Below are positions 1-9,763 of a DNA stretch of 64,000 nt, piece by piece. The notes beneath the pieces are model-generated. The model was not told where the DNA came from. It did not search any database and was given only the letters and a program-made list of their open reading frames with translations. The position numbers and the translations under genes are program-made. Within the stretch, counting starts at the first letter, position 1. Every line of letters begins with the position of its first letter. This DNA is from an uncultured Bacteroidota bacterium (GTDB taxonomy: Bacteria; Bacteroidota; Bacteroidia; 2-12-FULL-35-15). The stretch spans positions 1-64,000 of the forward strand of contig CAINDA010000062.1 of the NCBI GenBank assembly GCA_903847205.1. Reading direction: 5' to 3'.

Positions 1-1315
1 TAAACTTTTTGGTAAATAAACTTCTAAAATAGCAAGCTAATAACAAACATATATTTTCAATAAAAAATTTGAGTCCTTGTTTCCAAAGGTTCATCACACG
101 TTTAAAATTCATTGAAGCAGCTGACAACATCACATTCATTTCATCACCAATGGCACCTTTTAGGTAGTTTCGTATCATTCTGTAATCATATTTCAGGTGT
201 CCTATTATAGGTTCTATTGCCGCTCTTCGTTTGTGTCTTTTTCGTTTCTCTTTTGTTATGTTTGGATTTGGTTTTGGTGTATGTAAGTTGGTTTGATTTA
301 TTGTTTTGGGGCCTCTATAGCCTCGGTCTAAAAAAACATCCTTCGCTTGTTTTCCCGTAAGCCGTTCATATTGCTGCAATGCATCTGGTAATGTTTTTGA
401 GTCGTGTAACGTGTCATTAAAATTTAGTGCTCCAACTATTACTCCTGTTGTTTGTGTAAGAAGTATTGATACTTTACTTCCAAATTCAAATTTCTTATGC
501 TCTTTACCTTTGGTGTAGCACTTTACATGAGGCTCATGCAGACTGTAAATTTTATTGCTGTCACTTCTTTTTTGTGCCAGCACTTTGGTAAACAACTCTA
601 AATCCATTGCATATTTATTGAGAATAGCTGCAGATAATTTCCGTTTTAATTCTCGCACCAATCTACCTGCAATGGTTTTTACTTTTTTACTTGCTTTGCG
701 CGCTTTTACATCGCCGCCTTTGTTACGTCTTAGCCCTTGAATAATGCTTAGTTTTTTTACCGTGTATTTGTAACTTTGACGAAGTTCTATTTGTTCTTTT
801 TCTGCAATGGCCTGGCACTTGTCAATAATTTTTTTGTATAACTTATCATCTGTTGGGTAAGTGATGTTTTTTTCTTGAACAGTTGTATCTCCGCTTAATG
901 TATCATCATCTGCATCTTTCCCATTCACCCGAATACTTTCTTTTAAAATTAACTCTATGCCTTTTGAACCAATGCGTTTGCGGAATTCCACCAGTTCGGT
1001 TGCTGCACAAGGTTGCTCTGGTCTGAAAATTTGTTCGCCGCCAAAGTATTGATAATAGGAGTTTTCACTCCATTGTTCAACAATATTTTCATCACTTAAA
1101 TTACGAAGCTGTTTTAAAATAAGCAGAGAAACCATCAGCCTGATTGGCTTTGCTGGGGCGCCCATTGTGGCACTATAATGTTTTGAAAAGGCATCTTCAA
1201 ATACACGCCATTGAATAGTTTTTGCTAACTGAAATAAAGGATGTTGATGATTTAACTGGTCTTCAAATGTGATGAAAAAACCAAGTTGAGAATTGTTTTT
1301 CGGTTTTAATAGCAT
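1..1315 (-). CDS. IS5-type DDE transposase (3' end beyond window)
   Basis: An open frame starts at ATG 1315 and runs leftward for 438 codons without a stop, leaving the window at base 1. It encodes a cut-and-paste transposase. An N-terminal DUF772-like region (about residues 30-120) precedes a DDE core: D143 in SGDTTVQEKN, D330 in LDRGYRG, and E368 in RAAIEPIIGH. These motifs are typical of the IS5/IS1182-like group. A basic stretch (KEKRKRHKRR) lies just before the catalytic Glu. Relatives are about 440-450 residues, so probably only a few codons are missing and the copy looks intact. The other IS end lies outside the window, so terminal inverted repeats and target duplication cannot be checked. 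Exact IS family assignment is from motifs only. Confidence 0.88.
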   Translation of the reverse strand, partial: MLLKPKNNSQLGFFITFEDQLNHQHPLFQLAKTIQWRVFEDAFSKHYSATMGAPAKPIRLMVSLLILKQLRNLSDENIVEQWSENSYYQYFGGEQIFRPEQPCAATELVEFRKRIGSKGIELILKESIRVNGKDADDDTLSGDTTVQEKNITYPTDDKLYKKIIDKCQAIAEKEQIELRQSYKYTVKKLSIIQGLRRNKGGDVKARKASKKVKTIAGRLVRELKRKLSAAILNKYAMDLELFTKVLAQKRSDSNKIYSLHEPHVKCYTKGKEHKKFEFGSKVSILLTQTTGVIVGALNFNDTLHDSKTLPDALQQYERLTGKQAKDVFLDRGYRGPKTINQTNLHTPKPNPNITKEKRKRHKRRAAIEPIIGHLKYDYRMIRNYLKGAIGDEMNVMLSAASMNFKRVMNLWKQGLKFFIENICLLLACYFRSLFTKKF

Positions 1316-1540
1316 GCACAAAGCTGCAAGTTTTATGAATAACTTAATTCATTTCTTGCAGATTTTTACAACGACTTTTTAACCTTTTTTGTTGATACCA
1401 TTATCGTAGGCGACTTATTGAGGATCGACTAGATAGGAATTTTTGAACAGGAGGAAAATTATATTTAAAAAGAAAACTATAAATTGATTTTTAATAAAAT
1501 GATTTTTGAAATAACAAACCTGATAGTGGCAGACAAAAGA
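1316..1540. other. IS upstream flank and spacer to MarR gene
   Basis: This AT-rich spacer lies between the transposase start and the end of the MarR gene. It should contain the right end of the insertion sequence, probably somewhere around 1380-1430. I cannot fix the boundary because the matching left end is not in the window. Confidence 0.3.
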
Positions 1541-1996
1541 TTATCTTCTCAGTTTATCAAGCAGAAAATTGAGCTTTTCTATCTCCTTTTTATCCAGAGT
1601 TGTAAGGTATTCATCCATCTTCTCATTTTCTTTCTCATCCATTTTTTCAAGCAGTTTGATTCCACTAATAGTGATCACAACATCCATGCTTCGCCTGTCA
1701 GTTTCGCGGATAGATCTTTCTAACAAGCCTTTTTTGCGAAGCACTTCAATTATTCTTGAAGCATCACTCATGCGGTCAAGCATGCGTTCACGGATTAGTT
1801 TTACTTTAACGGGCGCAGGATATCTGCCTCTTAAAATGCGCAGGATATTATATTGCTGAAGAGTTAATTTATATTTTTTGAAAACATCGGAATGAAATTG
1901 AAGAATCCATTTGCCAGTAAAAATAAGATTTACCGCAGCTTTATGATACTCATTCCTGAAGGGTTTGACCTGATGTATTTCTTTTTCGAGTTCCAT
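1541..1996 (-). CDS. MarR-family transcriptional regulator
   Basis: The protein has 151 residues, a usual MarR length. A winged helix-turn-helix is visible: the KLTLQQYNILRILRG helix (about 43-57), the recognition part RMLDRMSDASRIIEVLRKKG (about 71-90), and a wing ending in the family signature LLERSIRETDRRSMDV (DxRs motif, about 91-106). The C-terminal helices are charged and would form the dimer interface. Members bind palindromic operators and are usually released by small phenolic or oxidant ligands. Neither ligand nor target can be read here. The nearest genes are the IS on one side and the PKD adhesins on the other, so no obvious target operon is adjacent. Confidence 0.85.
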   Translation of the reverse strand: MELEKEIHQVKPFRNEYHKAAVNLIFTGKWILQFHSDVFKKYKLTLQQYNILRILRGRYPAPVKVKLIRERMLDRMSDASRIIEVLRKKGLLERSIRETDRRSMDVVITISGIKLLEKMDEKENEKMDEYLTTLDKKEIEKLNFLLDKLRR

Positions 1997-2293
1997 ATTA
2001 CAACAATTTTAAGATGCTTTCGATAAAACCGTTTGGCTTTCAAAAATGCGCAGGATTTTATTTAATTTATCTGCCCCAAAAATTTTACCAAAAGTCGGCA
2101 GGAAGTTAAAATTAAAACATGATAATTATCAGGATTGCTTAACTGAAATCATATTTCTTATTTTGCAATATTCATTTTCTTCCCCTGTTATTTTTATACA
2201 TGAGGGAAAATTTTGATTTGTCACTTATTTTAAGGAAGGTGGGGTTCTACCCATTTGCTCGGGGAATTCAAGCAACCAAACTTGTTTTGGAAA

Positions 2294-4792
2294 TTATCTT
2301 AGTAATGTTACAATCCCTTTATAACTATGTTTTTTTTTCTTAAAATCTGTAACATTTATAACATAAATATATACGTCTCTTTCTGCTGTAGCACTGCTTT
2401 GATTTATTTTCCCATCCCAAGGCTTATCAATATCTTCTGTTTTGTAGATAAGATTTCCCCATCGGTCAAAAATCATCATTTCATATTGGCTTATAAAAAC
2501 ACCTTTTCCTGAAAAGGTTTCGTTTTTGCCGTCTCCGTCAGGCGAAAATGCATTTGGAATATAAAATATAAAATCCGCCTCAATTACAATGGTTTGATGA
2601 GCTGTATCTGAACATCCGAATTGATTTGGGGTAATCAAGGTTATAACATAAGTGCCGGTATCGGCATAAGTATGCGGCGCAGGATTGGAGACCGTTTCCG
2701 TATGAAGATCCCCAAAATTCCAGCTCCAAAAGTCAGCACCTTTTGATAGATCAGTAAAAGAAATAACCGGATTTACAATAGATGCTGTTCCCGGAAGGAC
2801 CTCAAATATGGCTTTGGGATTAGGATACACAGTTATATAATTAATTTTTGTCTTTGTGCTTGCGCATCCGCTGTCAGAGGTCACAGTTAATGTAACATTA
2901 AAAATATTAGACGCATCAACAGAATCATTATTATAACAATGATCAAAACTCTGTGAATTACCAGCCGGACTGCCGTCGCCGACATTCCAGAGCCAATTGG
3001 TATTGATACCTCCAGATGGGATAGTAGATTGATCCTGAAAAAAAATGCAAAGCGCCTCGCAGCCCGCTGTATCATTTGCCGCAAAATTTACAATCGGATT
3101 TGGATTGACAATAACTGTTTTTGAAACAGAATCAGGACACCCGAAACTGGAGAAAACAAGTAACTGGACATTATGCTGGCCTATTCCCGAATATAAATGC
3201 GACGAAGTTTGATTGGTGCTGAAAGGGCTGCTGTCACCGAAATTCCACCGCCATGAATGTATCGTATCTGTTGGAAGGATGTTTGATAAATCGCTGAATT
3301 GAACTGACGTTCCATCACAGACATTGGCAGCAGCAATATGTGCCTGAGGGAGAGGATGAACAACTGCATTTTTTGCCACTGTATCTTTACACCCATTATT
3401 GCTTGTAACAATCAGGGAAACCGGGTAAGTACCAGGACTGTTATAAGTGTGTATTATATTTTGAGCACTCCCCAATGGGCTGCTATCAGAGAAACTCCAT
3501 GACCAGCCTGAAATCGTACCAACAGGAACAGAGGAAAGATCATTAAAATTCATCGGCTGCTTAGAACACACATCGGCAAAACTAAAGTTGGAAACCGGCA
3601 TTGAATAAACTTGCACTGAATCGATGTAAGTGTTACTCAAACAGCCATTTTTGACAAATGTCATAGTAACTGTTTGATAACCGGGATTGACAAAAACGAT
3701 TCCAGATGGGTTTTGGAGCGCAGAGGAGGAAGGAGAGGCATTTGCCCCAAAGGTCCAAATAAATGTGGAACTTGGAATAAAATTACCTGCTGCAGTAAAA
3801 CTGAAAGTATTCCCTCTCTTGCACTGGCCTCCAGGAGGAGTGAATGTTGCAATTGGAACTGGACTCACTATTACTGAATCTGTTTTGAGCGGTGATGAAC
3901 ATCCGTTTTCATCCACCAATAGTGTAACAATTTTTGTACCTGCCGAAGCCCAGTTAACGCTGTAAGGTCCTTGGCCTGTGCCGGAAGCAATTGTTCCCCC
4001 TCCAAAAGTCCAGGTATAAGTGTCGCCTGCTGCGCCGTTTCCTGTATAGGTTATCAACGCATTGGCACCAACACAAGCAGGAGAAGTCGATGTGAATGAA
4101 GCTGTCGGCGGTATTGATATGGTCAGCGGCGTCACTGTGGGCCCTGCATGAACATTACATTCTGATGTTATATCCAAAGAAACATTAAAGGTTCCAGGGT
4201 TTGCATAGGTATGGCTTGGACTCTGAACATGACTCACAGGAGAGCCGTCGCCAAAATCCCAATTATAAACCGCGGTGTTTGAAGCATTGCCGGTGTATGT
4301 GAAAGTAATACTATTGCCAGCGCATGCTGGAGAGCTGATAGTGAAAGTTAAAATGGGCACAGTGCTCGTGGGGCAAAAAGTAAAATTAATTTTATAGTTA
4401 TGTGCGCCGCTGGGTCCGCTGTCGTCAAACGCATATATAGTTTCCCAGCCGTTACTACCGCTTGGCGCCTGAATAAGATTACATACATTCGAGCATTGCG
4501 TAACAGAGGATGTCATTGTCATACAGGTAGTAACACCTGAAAGAGTATAAGGGGTACTCCAGTTACCCCAGGAACTGCCATTAACAGAGAGCACATCACC
4601 AGAGCAATCGGAATGCTGCCCGGGGTTTGAACCGCCATGATGCACCCACCACATATGGTTTCCCTGCACATGAAGGTCGTCTATAACATCAATGCAGGCA
4701 TGAACATCGTAAGAAACACATTGTGAAAAACCACTTAAAGCTGGGAAGCAGAAAATGACAGTAAAAAAGAAAAAAAATGTTTTTATTTTCAT
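2294..4792 (-). CDS. Secreted PKD-repeat protein, T9SS type B tail
   Basis: An 832-residue exported protein with a signal peptide of about 24 residues (hydrophobic run ending FSQ). The first ~130 residues are a Cys-containing region of unknown fold. At least six PKD-like beta-sandwich repeats follow, each with the W.FGD(G/S)SP and H.Y...GTYPV signatures. The last ~90 residues, from FYIPNAFSPDGDGKNE through YEMMIFDRWGN to YKGIVTLLR, are the gliding-motility/T9SS type B sorting domain. It should be secreted by T9SS and stay at the cell surface. It lies 12 bp downstream of the paralogous 1193-residue protein on the same strand, so both are probably one transcript. A role in adhesion or surface matrix is inferred from the repeats. 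Confidence 0.85.
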   Translation of the reverse strand: MKIKTFFFFFTVIFCFPALSGFSQCVSYDVHACIDVIDDLHVQGNHMWWVHHGGSNPGQHSDCSGDVLSVNGSSWGNWSTPYTLSGVTTCMTMTSSVTQCSNVCNLIQAPSGSNGWETIYAFDDSGPSGAHNYKINFTFCPTSTVPILTFTISSPACAGNSITFTYTGNASNTAVYNWDFGDGSPVSHVQSPSHTYANPGTFNVSLDITSECNVHAGPTVTPLTISIPPTASFTSTSPACVGANALITYTGNGAAGDTYTWTFGGGTIASGTGQGPYSVNWASAGTKIVTLLVDENGCSSPLKTDSVIVSPVPIATFTPPGGQCKRGNTFSFTAAGNFIPSSTFIWTFGANASPSSSALQNPSGIVFVNPGYQTVTMTFVKNGCLSNTYIDSVQVYSMPVSNFSFADVCSKQPMNFNDLSSVPVGTISGWSWSFSDSSPLGSAQNIIHTYNSPGTYPVSLIVTSNNGCKDTVAKNAVVHPLPQAHIAAANVCDGTSVQFSDLSNILPTDTIHSWRWNFGDSSPFSTNQTSSHLYSGIGQHNVQLLVFSSFGCPDSVSKTVIVNPNPIVNFAANDTAGCEALCIFFQDQSTIPSGGINTNWLWNVGDGSPAGNSQSFDHCYNNDSVDASNIFNVTLTVTSDSGCASTKTKINYITVYPNPKAIFEVLPGTASIVNPVISFTDLSKGADFWSWNFGDLHTETVSNPAPHTYADTGTYVITLITPNQFGCSDTAHQTIVIEADFIFYIPNAFSPDGDGKNETFSGKGVFISQYEMMIFDRWGNLIYKTEDIDKPWDGKINQSSATAERDVYIYVINVTDFKKKKHSYKGIVTLLR

Positions 4793-4804
4793 GAAATTAA
4801 AAAT

Positions 4805-7800
4805 TTATTTCAGCAAAGTTACAATTCCTTTGTAACTGTGCTTTTGCTTTTTTGTATCAGTAAGATTTATAACGTAAATATAAACATCTGCTGCTGCGAT
4901 CTCTGAACCATGGTTTGCTCTGCCATCCCATCCATCGAGAAGATCATCAGTAAAGAAAATTAAATTTCCCCAACGGTCAAATATCATCATGTTATATTCG
5001 CTTACAAAAATACCCTGCCCAGAAAATGTATCATTTATACGATCGTCGTTAGGTGAAAAAGAACTAGGAATATAAAAGAAAAATTCCGGTTCAATTGTAA
5101 TGATCCTAGAGGCGGAATCTCTGCATCCGTGATGAGTAGATACTATAACTGTAATTAAAAAAGAACCTGTATCGGCATACGTATGCGATACTTGATTATA
5201 GAATGACGAAGTATCATGATCGCCAAAATTCCAATTCCAAAAATCAGCTCCTTTGGGAAGTTTTGTAAAATTAATTACGGGATTTGAAATCAATGCGCTG
5301 GCTGGATCTACCGAAAAAGAAGCCTGCGGAAGGGGATAAACAGTAATGTAATTATTTTTTGCATTTGAAGCAACACAGCCGCTGTCGGATGTAACTGTTA
5401 ATTTTATATTAAAGGATTTTAGAATATCGGACGAGTTTATATCAAAACAATGAACAAGGTTATCTGAGTTAGAAGCCGTATTTCCATCACCAAAATTCCA
5501 CAGCCACGCAGCATTTGTACCGGAAGCAATATTTGATAAATCTTGAAAATGTGCACAGAGGGGCTGGCATCCGGCAGTATCGGCTGTTGTAAAATCCACA
5601 TACGGTTTTGGATTAACAGTCACTATTTTTGTAATTGAATCGATACATCCAAATCCAGAAAGTGCTGTAAGTTTAACATTGTAAGAGCCTGAATGTGCAT
5701 ATAAAGCTGAATCATCAACACTATTAACACCAGATGAGCCGCTGCCAAAATTCCAAATCCAGCTTTGTATATTATCAGGAGAAGCAATAACAGTTGAGTT
5801 ATGAAAATGCATATAACCTCCATCGCAGACATTCGAGTAACTAAAATGTATATCCGGAAGCGGATGAACCTGGGTGTTTTTAATGACAGTATCCTTACAT
5901 CCCATATCAGTGGTGACAATTAATGAAACGCTGTAGGTTCCAGGACTTGAATAAATATGAGGAGGATTTGTAACCGTATCTGCCGGAGTGCTGTCGCCGA
6001 AATTCCATACCCTTCCCAAAACCAATCCCGATGCTACTCTTGACGAGTCGTTGAAGCTGACGGACTGATGTAAGCATACATTAGCAAAATTAAAATCAGA
6101 AACCGGCAGCGGGAATATAGTAACTGAAGAAGAAGCAGTATCAGCACAGCCAAGATTAGTAGAATGTGTAATTAAGCTCACCTGGTAATTTCCGGGAGCA
6201 GCATATTTGTGAACTGGATTTAATACAGAAGTTTCCAAAGGAGAAGCATCGCCAAAATTCCAAGACCATCCTGCAATGCTTCCCATTGAAGGGTTTAGCG
6301 AATTGTTAGTAAAAAAAACAGAATCCAACAAGCAGGCATTATTTCGGGCAAAAGCACTTACCGGGGCATCAAAAACTTTTACGGAAATATTTACAACACC
6401 AGAGCAGCCATCAGCCGTATTAGCTACCAATGTTACATTGTATGTATTCGAACTCGAATAATAATGGACAGGATTTTGTAAAGTACTTGAAGCCCCGCCA
6501 TCTCCAAAAATCCATAAAAAGCCTGAGATTGAAGCGGGCGGACTAATTGAGGATGTATTAATAAAATGCATGGTATCTCTAATGCATACATCATTATGAG
6601 TAAAACCTGTTGTCGGCACATAATGCACCTGCACAGGTTTTGTAATTGTATCGGCGCATCCAAAATTATTAGTTACAATTAATGATGCATTATACGTTCC
6701 CCCGCCGGCATACGTATAAGCCGGGCTGGGCGCAGTATTTAAAGGGCTAGCATCGCCGAAATTCCAATTTCTGGTGCTGATTGTTCCCGGAGAAGTTGTT
6801 GAGTTATCATTGAATTGACTTACAGTTCCGCTGCATACTGCAGCGCAGCTGAAAGCCGCAACGGGTTTTGGTTTCAATGTTACAATAACAGAATCAGAAC
6901 TTACGCATCCGTTAGGATCGGTGAGAATAACATGGTACACTGTAGTGACAGCAGGCGATGCAGCAGGATTAAATACAGAAGCATTGTTTAAACCGGCAGC
7001 GGGATTCCAGCTATATGTATATCCAGTGCCGTTTGGCGCAACGTTCAATGCAGCTGCAAAACCAAGGCATATCGAGTCATCCGGGCTGGATGTTATTGGT
7101 AAAGGCACATAAGTGAAAGGTGTTCCGATAATTGTTAATCCGCTCAATGTATCTCCGGGCTGACCGTCCTGAGAACCATTCCCGTGAATTCCCCTGACGC
7201 CCTTGCTGACATTGAAAGACACATTTACCGGCAAAGGTGTTTTACTCCAGACCACACCTCCCCCGCCGCCACCGGAAGCACCTTGTAAATAACATGTAGG
7301 AAAAGCACCATCTCCGCCTTTTGCATTGACATTTAAAATTCCGCTAATCGTGTTCACATCAAGCAAAACACTGCCGCCTCCCCCGCCACCGCCAGTGCCG
7401 TCGCATCCGCCTGTAAGAACATCAAAGGTGCCGGCATTAATTGTATTCCCATTCCCATTTATTCCTGCAGCCCTTATAATCACAATACCTCCGCCGTTTG
7501 TTCCAGGTGTTGCCTGAAGATTATTCTGCTGGCCCCCGCCGCCGCCACCGCCCAAAAACACTTTTTTCAAGGTATTCGAATATGTCAAACCCTGGCCGCC
7601 TCGTCCCCCGATATCCATAATTGGACAGCCTTCCCAGGAATAACCGCCGTTGCCACCGCCTCCGAAATTTCCACCTCCTCCGCCTCCTGCATTCACATTA
7701 TTGCCTCCCCCGCCGCCGTTGCCAAGTTTCCCCATTCCATTGCGTTTGGCGAAACTCAGGACAGAAATTCCTTTCCCTTTTTCGCCACCAAAATAAGATG

Positions 7801-8386
7801 AAGCAGGATAAAAATAATCGAAGCTTCCAGGACAGCTGTACCCCGTTGGAGATACGTTACCTAAAGCAAATCCTTTGCCTTTCGCATCAATGCTGTCGTT
7901 AAAAGTTAATGTACCGCTGCATTCAATTACAATTACACCGCCAGTAATGTCGTTCCAGTTTGGACATGTAAGAGGAGAAGTAATAACTGCATTTGTATAT
8001 TGAGGCACCTTGATAAGCTGCACAGAGCCCGATATATCATAAGAACGCTGCAAAGGAGCATTCAAAAAAACAGTATTCCCTGAAACAGCCGATACATGAG
8101 CGAATTCATAATTGCCGCAATTATTAAGGTTCAGTATATCGCCAAAATTTACAGTGTTGCTTGTGTCAACTAAAGCACCTTTCATCTGAATTATCATTAC
8201 TCTATTGCCCGCAGAAAAAGCAGAAGCATCAGAAACATCAATAGAACAGCTTGAAATAAGAGTTACCGGGGCATAGGAATTTACTATTCCTGAAATATTA
8301 ACTGTTTGGGAAAAAGCAAAAGATACAGCGAATAAAAAAAGAAAAACTGAGAAAGCAAATTGTGCACGTAAAGTATTTAAGATCAT
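4805..8386 (-). CDS. Large secreted Gly-rich/PKD protein, T9SS type B tail
   Basis: A 1193-residue exported protein with a signal peptide (cleavage near SFAFSQ). Residues about 25-165 form a beta-rich N-terminal domain. About 200-400 is an extremely glycine-rich segment with several runs of five to seven Gly, alternating with hydrophobic strands. An Ig/PKD-like array follows (roughly seven W.FGD repeats, about 510-1090). The end is a type B sorting domain (FYIPSSFSPNDDRIND, YNMMIFDRWGN, YKGIVTLLK) almost identical to that of the next gene, indicating duplication. First gene of a two-gene operon with the 832-residue paralogue. Probably a long surface adhesin or matrix fibre; no enzymatic motif was seen. 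Confidence 0.83.
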   Translation of the reverse strand: MILNTLRAQFAFSVFLFLFAVSFAFSQTVNISGIVNSYAPVTLISSCSIDVSDASAFSAGNRVMIIQMKGALVDTSNTVNFGDILNLNNCGNYEFAHVSAVSGNTVFLNAPLQRSYDISGSVQLIKVPQYTNAVITSPLTCPNWNDITGGVIVIECSGTLTFNDSIDAKGKGFALGNVSPTGYSCPGSFDYFYPASSYFGGEKGKGISVLSFAKRNGMGKLGNGGGGGNNVNAGGGGGGNFGGGGNGGYSWEGCPIMDIGGRGGQGLTYSNTLKKVFLGGGGGGGQQNNLQATPGTNGGGIVIIRAAGINGNGNTINAGTFDVLTGGCDGTGGGGGGGSVLLDVNTISGILNVNAKGGDGAFPTCYLQGASGGGGGGVVWSKTPLPVNVSFNVSKGVRGIHGNGSQDGQPGDTLSGLTIIGTPFTYVPLPITSSPDDSICLGFAAALNVAPNGTGYTYSWNPAAGLNNASVFNPAASPAVTTVYHVILTDPNGCVSSDSVIVTLKPKPVAAFSCAAVCSGTVSQFNDNSTTSPGTISTRNWNFGDASPLNTAPSPAYTYAGGGTYNASLIVTNNFGCADTITKPVQVHYVPTTGFTHNDVCIRDTMHFINTSSISPPASISGFLWIFGDGGASSTLQNPVHYYSSSNTYNVTLVANTADGCSGVVNISVKVFDAPVSAFARNNACLLDSVFFTNNSLNPSMGSIAGWSWNFGDASPLETSVLNPVHKYAAPGNYQVSLITHSTNLGCADTASSSVTIFPLPVSDFNFANVCLHQSVSFNDSSRVASGLVLGRVWNFGDSTPADTVTNPPHIYSSPGTYSVSLIVTTDMGCKDTVIKNTQVHPLPDIHFSYSNVCDGGYMHFHNSTVIASPDNIQSWIWNFGSGSSGVNSVDDSALYAHSGSYNVKLTALSGFGCIDSITKIVTVNPKPYVDFTTADTAGCQPLCAHFQDLSNIASGTNAAWLWNFGDGNTASNSDNLVHCFDINSSDILKSFNIKLTVTSDSGCVASNAKNNYITVYPLPQASFSVDPASALISNPVINFTKLPKGADFWNWNFGDHDTSSFYNQVSHTYADTGSFLITVIVSTHHGCRDSASRIITIEPEFFFYIPSSFSPNDDRINDTFSGQGIFVSEYNMMIFDRWGNLIFFTDDLLDGWDGRANHGSEIAAADVYIYVINLTDTKKQKHSYKGIVTLLK

Positions 8387-8690
8387 TTTAACAATTATTA
8401 AGGATGACTTTGTTTATTGTTTTCCTGATCAATTATTCGTAACCTGAGGACAAGGCTTAATATTAATTATAAAAAAACTGCCTTTTAATTTCCCAACTAA
8501 ATTATCGTTTGAAGTGCAGACAAATTTAATAATCGAAATTAACATTAAAGGTACTTATAGTTTCCGATTATTATTAAAACCGAACCACAAGCTGGATCAG
8601 AGTGTCCTTTATGTATAGTTCTACTAATTTTCAGTTTTATATTCTCTGGGAAAACAAAAGTAAATCAGGCATAAAATCTATATCTCCTGC
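8387..8690. other. Intergenic, nothing recognised
   Basis: AT-rich DNA between the divergent PKD operon and the DUF3108 gene. I see no gene, RNA or strong terminator. The promoter of the PKD operon should lie near 8400-8470, but no clear TTTG/TAnnTTTG pair is present. Confidence 0.3.
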
Positions 8691-8774
8691 TTATATTACA
8701 TCAGATGTATAAGCGGCATGACAAGTTGCACAGCTTTGATGATTTTCATTTGAAGACAGCGGAAGTAATGTCAT
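8691..8774 (-). CDS. Tiny or decayed c-type cytochrome peptide (CxxCH)
   Basis: From ATG 8774 a 27-residue peptide contains HQSCATCHAAY, a perfect CxxCH heme c attachment motif, and stops eight residues later. Upstream of the ATG the frame stays open for eleven codons and reads RLVSVFLLII, which would look like the hydrophobic core of a signal peptide, but no ATG/GTG/TTG start is available there. It may be the 5' remnant of a cytochrome c gene, a tiny heme-binding peptide, or chance. Chance is possible because the motif is short. Confidence 0.25.
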   Translation of the reverse strand: MTLLPLSSNENHQSCATCHAAYTSDVI

Positions 8775-8831
8775 AATTATTAATAAAAAAACAGAAACTA
8801 ATCGGTTTTAGTTCCGTAAAACGAGTTGAAG

Positions 8832-8860
8832 TTTGGCATAGCAATTGACAGAGTATAAAT
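8832..8860 (+). promoter_or_regulatory. Candidate Bacteroidota-type promoter for DUF3108 gene
   Basis: TTTG at 8832-8835 is followed after 18 bp by TATAAAT at 8854-8860, 17 bp before the ATG of the next gene. The -33 element matches the phylum consensus; the -7 element is only partial. Confidence 0.3.
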
Positions 8861-8877
8861 AACAAAATCAAGAGAAA

Positions 8878-9708
8878 ATGAAAAAGATCATATCAATAGG
8901 AACAGCATTAACGTTAGCGGGCTTAGCTTGTTTATCGTTTCGGAGCGGTATGAGAGAATTACCGCTGATAGAAAAAGAAGGTCCTGTAAAAGAGCTTCCG
9001 GTTCTAAAAAATGAATCGTTTAAACGCGGTGAGATGTTATCATTCCGTCTGCATTACGGTATTATTGATGCCGGAATCGCAACCCTTGGAATCACCGATG
9101 AAGAAAGAGAAGTGGGAGGACGCAAAACTTTTCACGTAGTGGGCATCGGCAAATCGCAGGGAGCATTCGACTGGTTTTTTAAGGTACGCGACCGTTATGA
9201 AACATATATAGATGAAAAAGCTATTGTTCCCTGGTTATTCGTAAGAAGGATTTCAGAAGGAAGTTATACCTGCAGTCAAGATTATATTTTTAATCATTAC
9301 AGTGAAAAAGTGAATGCAGGCAGTAACCAGATTTATGACATCGGACCTAATATGCAGGATATGCTTTCCGCCTTTTACAATGCCCGTACAATGGATCTTT
9401 CAGGAGCTAAAGAAGGCGACATTTATGCGATTAATGCCTTTGTTGACAAAGAAATATTTCCTGTAAAAATAAAATTCATCGCAAGAGAAACGATAACAAC
9501 CAGCCTTGGAACCTTTAAATGTTTGAAGTTTCGCCCGATTATTCAAAAGGGACGGGTATTTAAACACGAAGAAGATTTGAACGTTTGGATCAGTGATGAT
9601 AAAAACCATATCCCGATTTTAGGTCAGGCCGAGGTGCTGGTTGGTTCAATAAAAGCAGAATTAACAGCTTATACCGGACTTGCAAACCCAGTGTCGAAAG
9701 TCAATTAA
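8878..9708 (+). CDS. DUF3108 domain protein, exported
   Basis: A 276-residue protein with an N-terminal hydrophobic segment (residues 4-22), probably a signal peptide or anchor. The body matches the DUF3108 family of periplasmic/outer-envelope beta proteins: it opens with the FKRGEMLSFRLHYGIIDAGIATLGI pattern (split here, about residues 49-73) and closes with the strand pair GTFKCLKFRPIIQKGRVF and LNVWISDDKNHIPIL. The family is widespread and its function is unproved; lipid or lipoprotein handling in the envelope has been suggested from its fold. The gene is monocistronic, bounded by a candidate promoter and a strong hairpin terminator, and converges on the polyprenyl synthase gene. Confidence 0.8.
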   Translation: MKKIISIGTALTLAGLACLSFRSGMRELPLIEKEGPVKELPVLKNESFKRGEMLSFRLHYGIIDAGIATLGITDEEREVGGRKTFHVVGIGKSQGAFDWFFKVRDRYETYIDEKAIVPWLFVRRISEGSYTCSQDYIFNHYSEKVNAGSNQIYDIGPNMQDMLSAFYNARTMDLSGAKEGDIYAINAFVDKEIFPVKIKFIARETITTSLGTFKCLKFRPIIQKGRVFKHEEDLNVWISDDKNHIPILGQAEVLVGSIKAELTAYTGLANPVSKVN

Positions 9709-9738
9709 AAAAAAGAGCGGAATTTCCGCTCTTTTTTT
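9709..9738. terminator. Bidirectional intrinsic terminator
   Basis: A perfect stem AAAAAAGAGCGG / CCGCTCTTTTTT with loop AATTT sits directly after the DUF3108 stop codon. A-tract and T-tract on the two sides let it work for both convergent genes. Confidence 0.85.
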
Positions 9739-9763
9739 ATTCCCTAAAACAATTTCTTTTCTC

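Noticed and set aside
1-1315. Broken transposase pseudogene
   Set aside because: The frame is open throughout 438 codons with all three catalytic acids; it only appears incomplete because the stop lies beyond the window edge.
7326-7902. Plus-strand frames rich in Pro and His/Arg
   Set aside because: They are antisense shadows of the glycine-rich codons of the large PKD protein.
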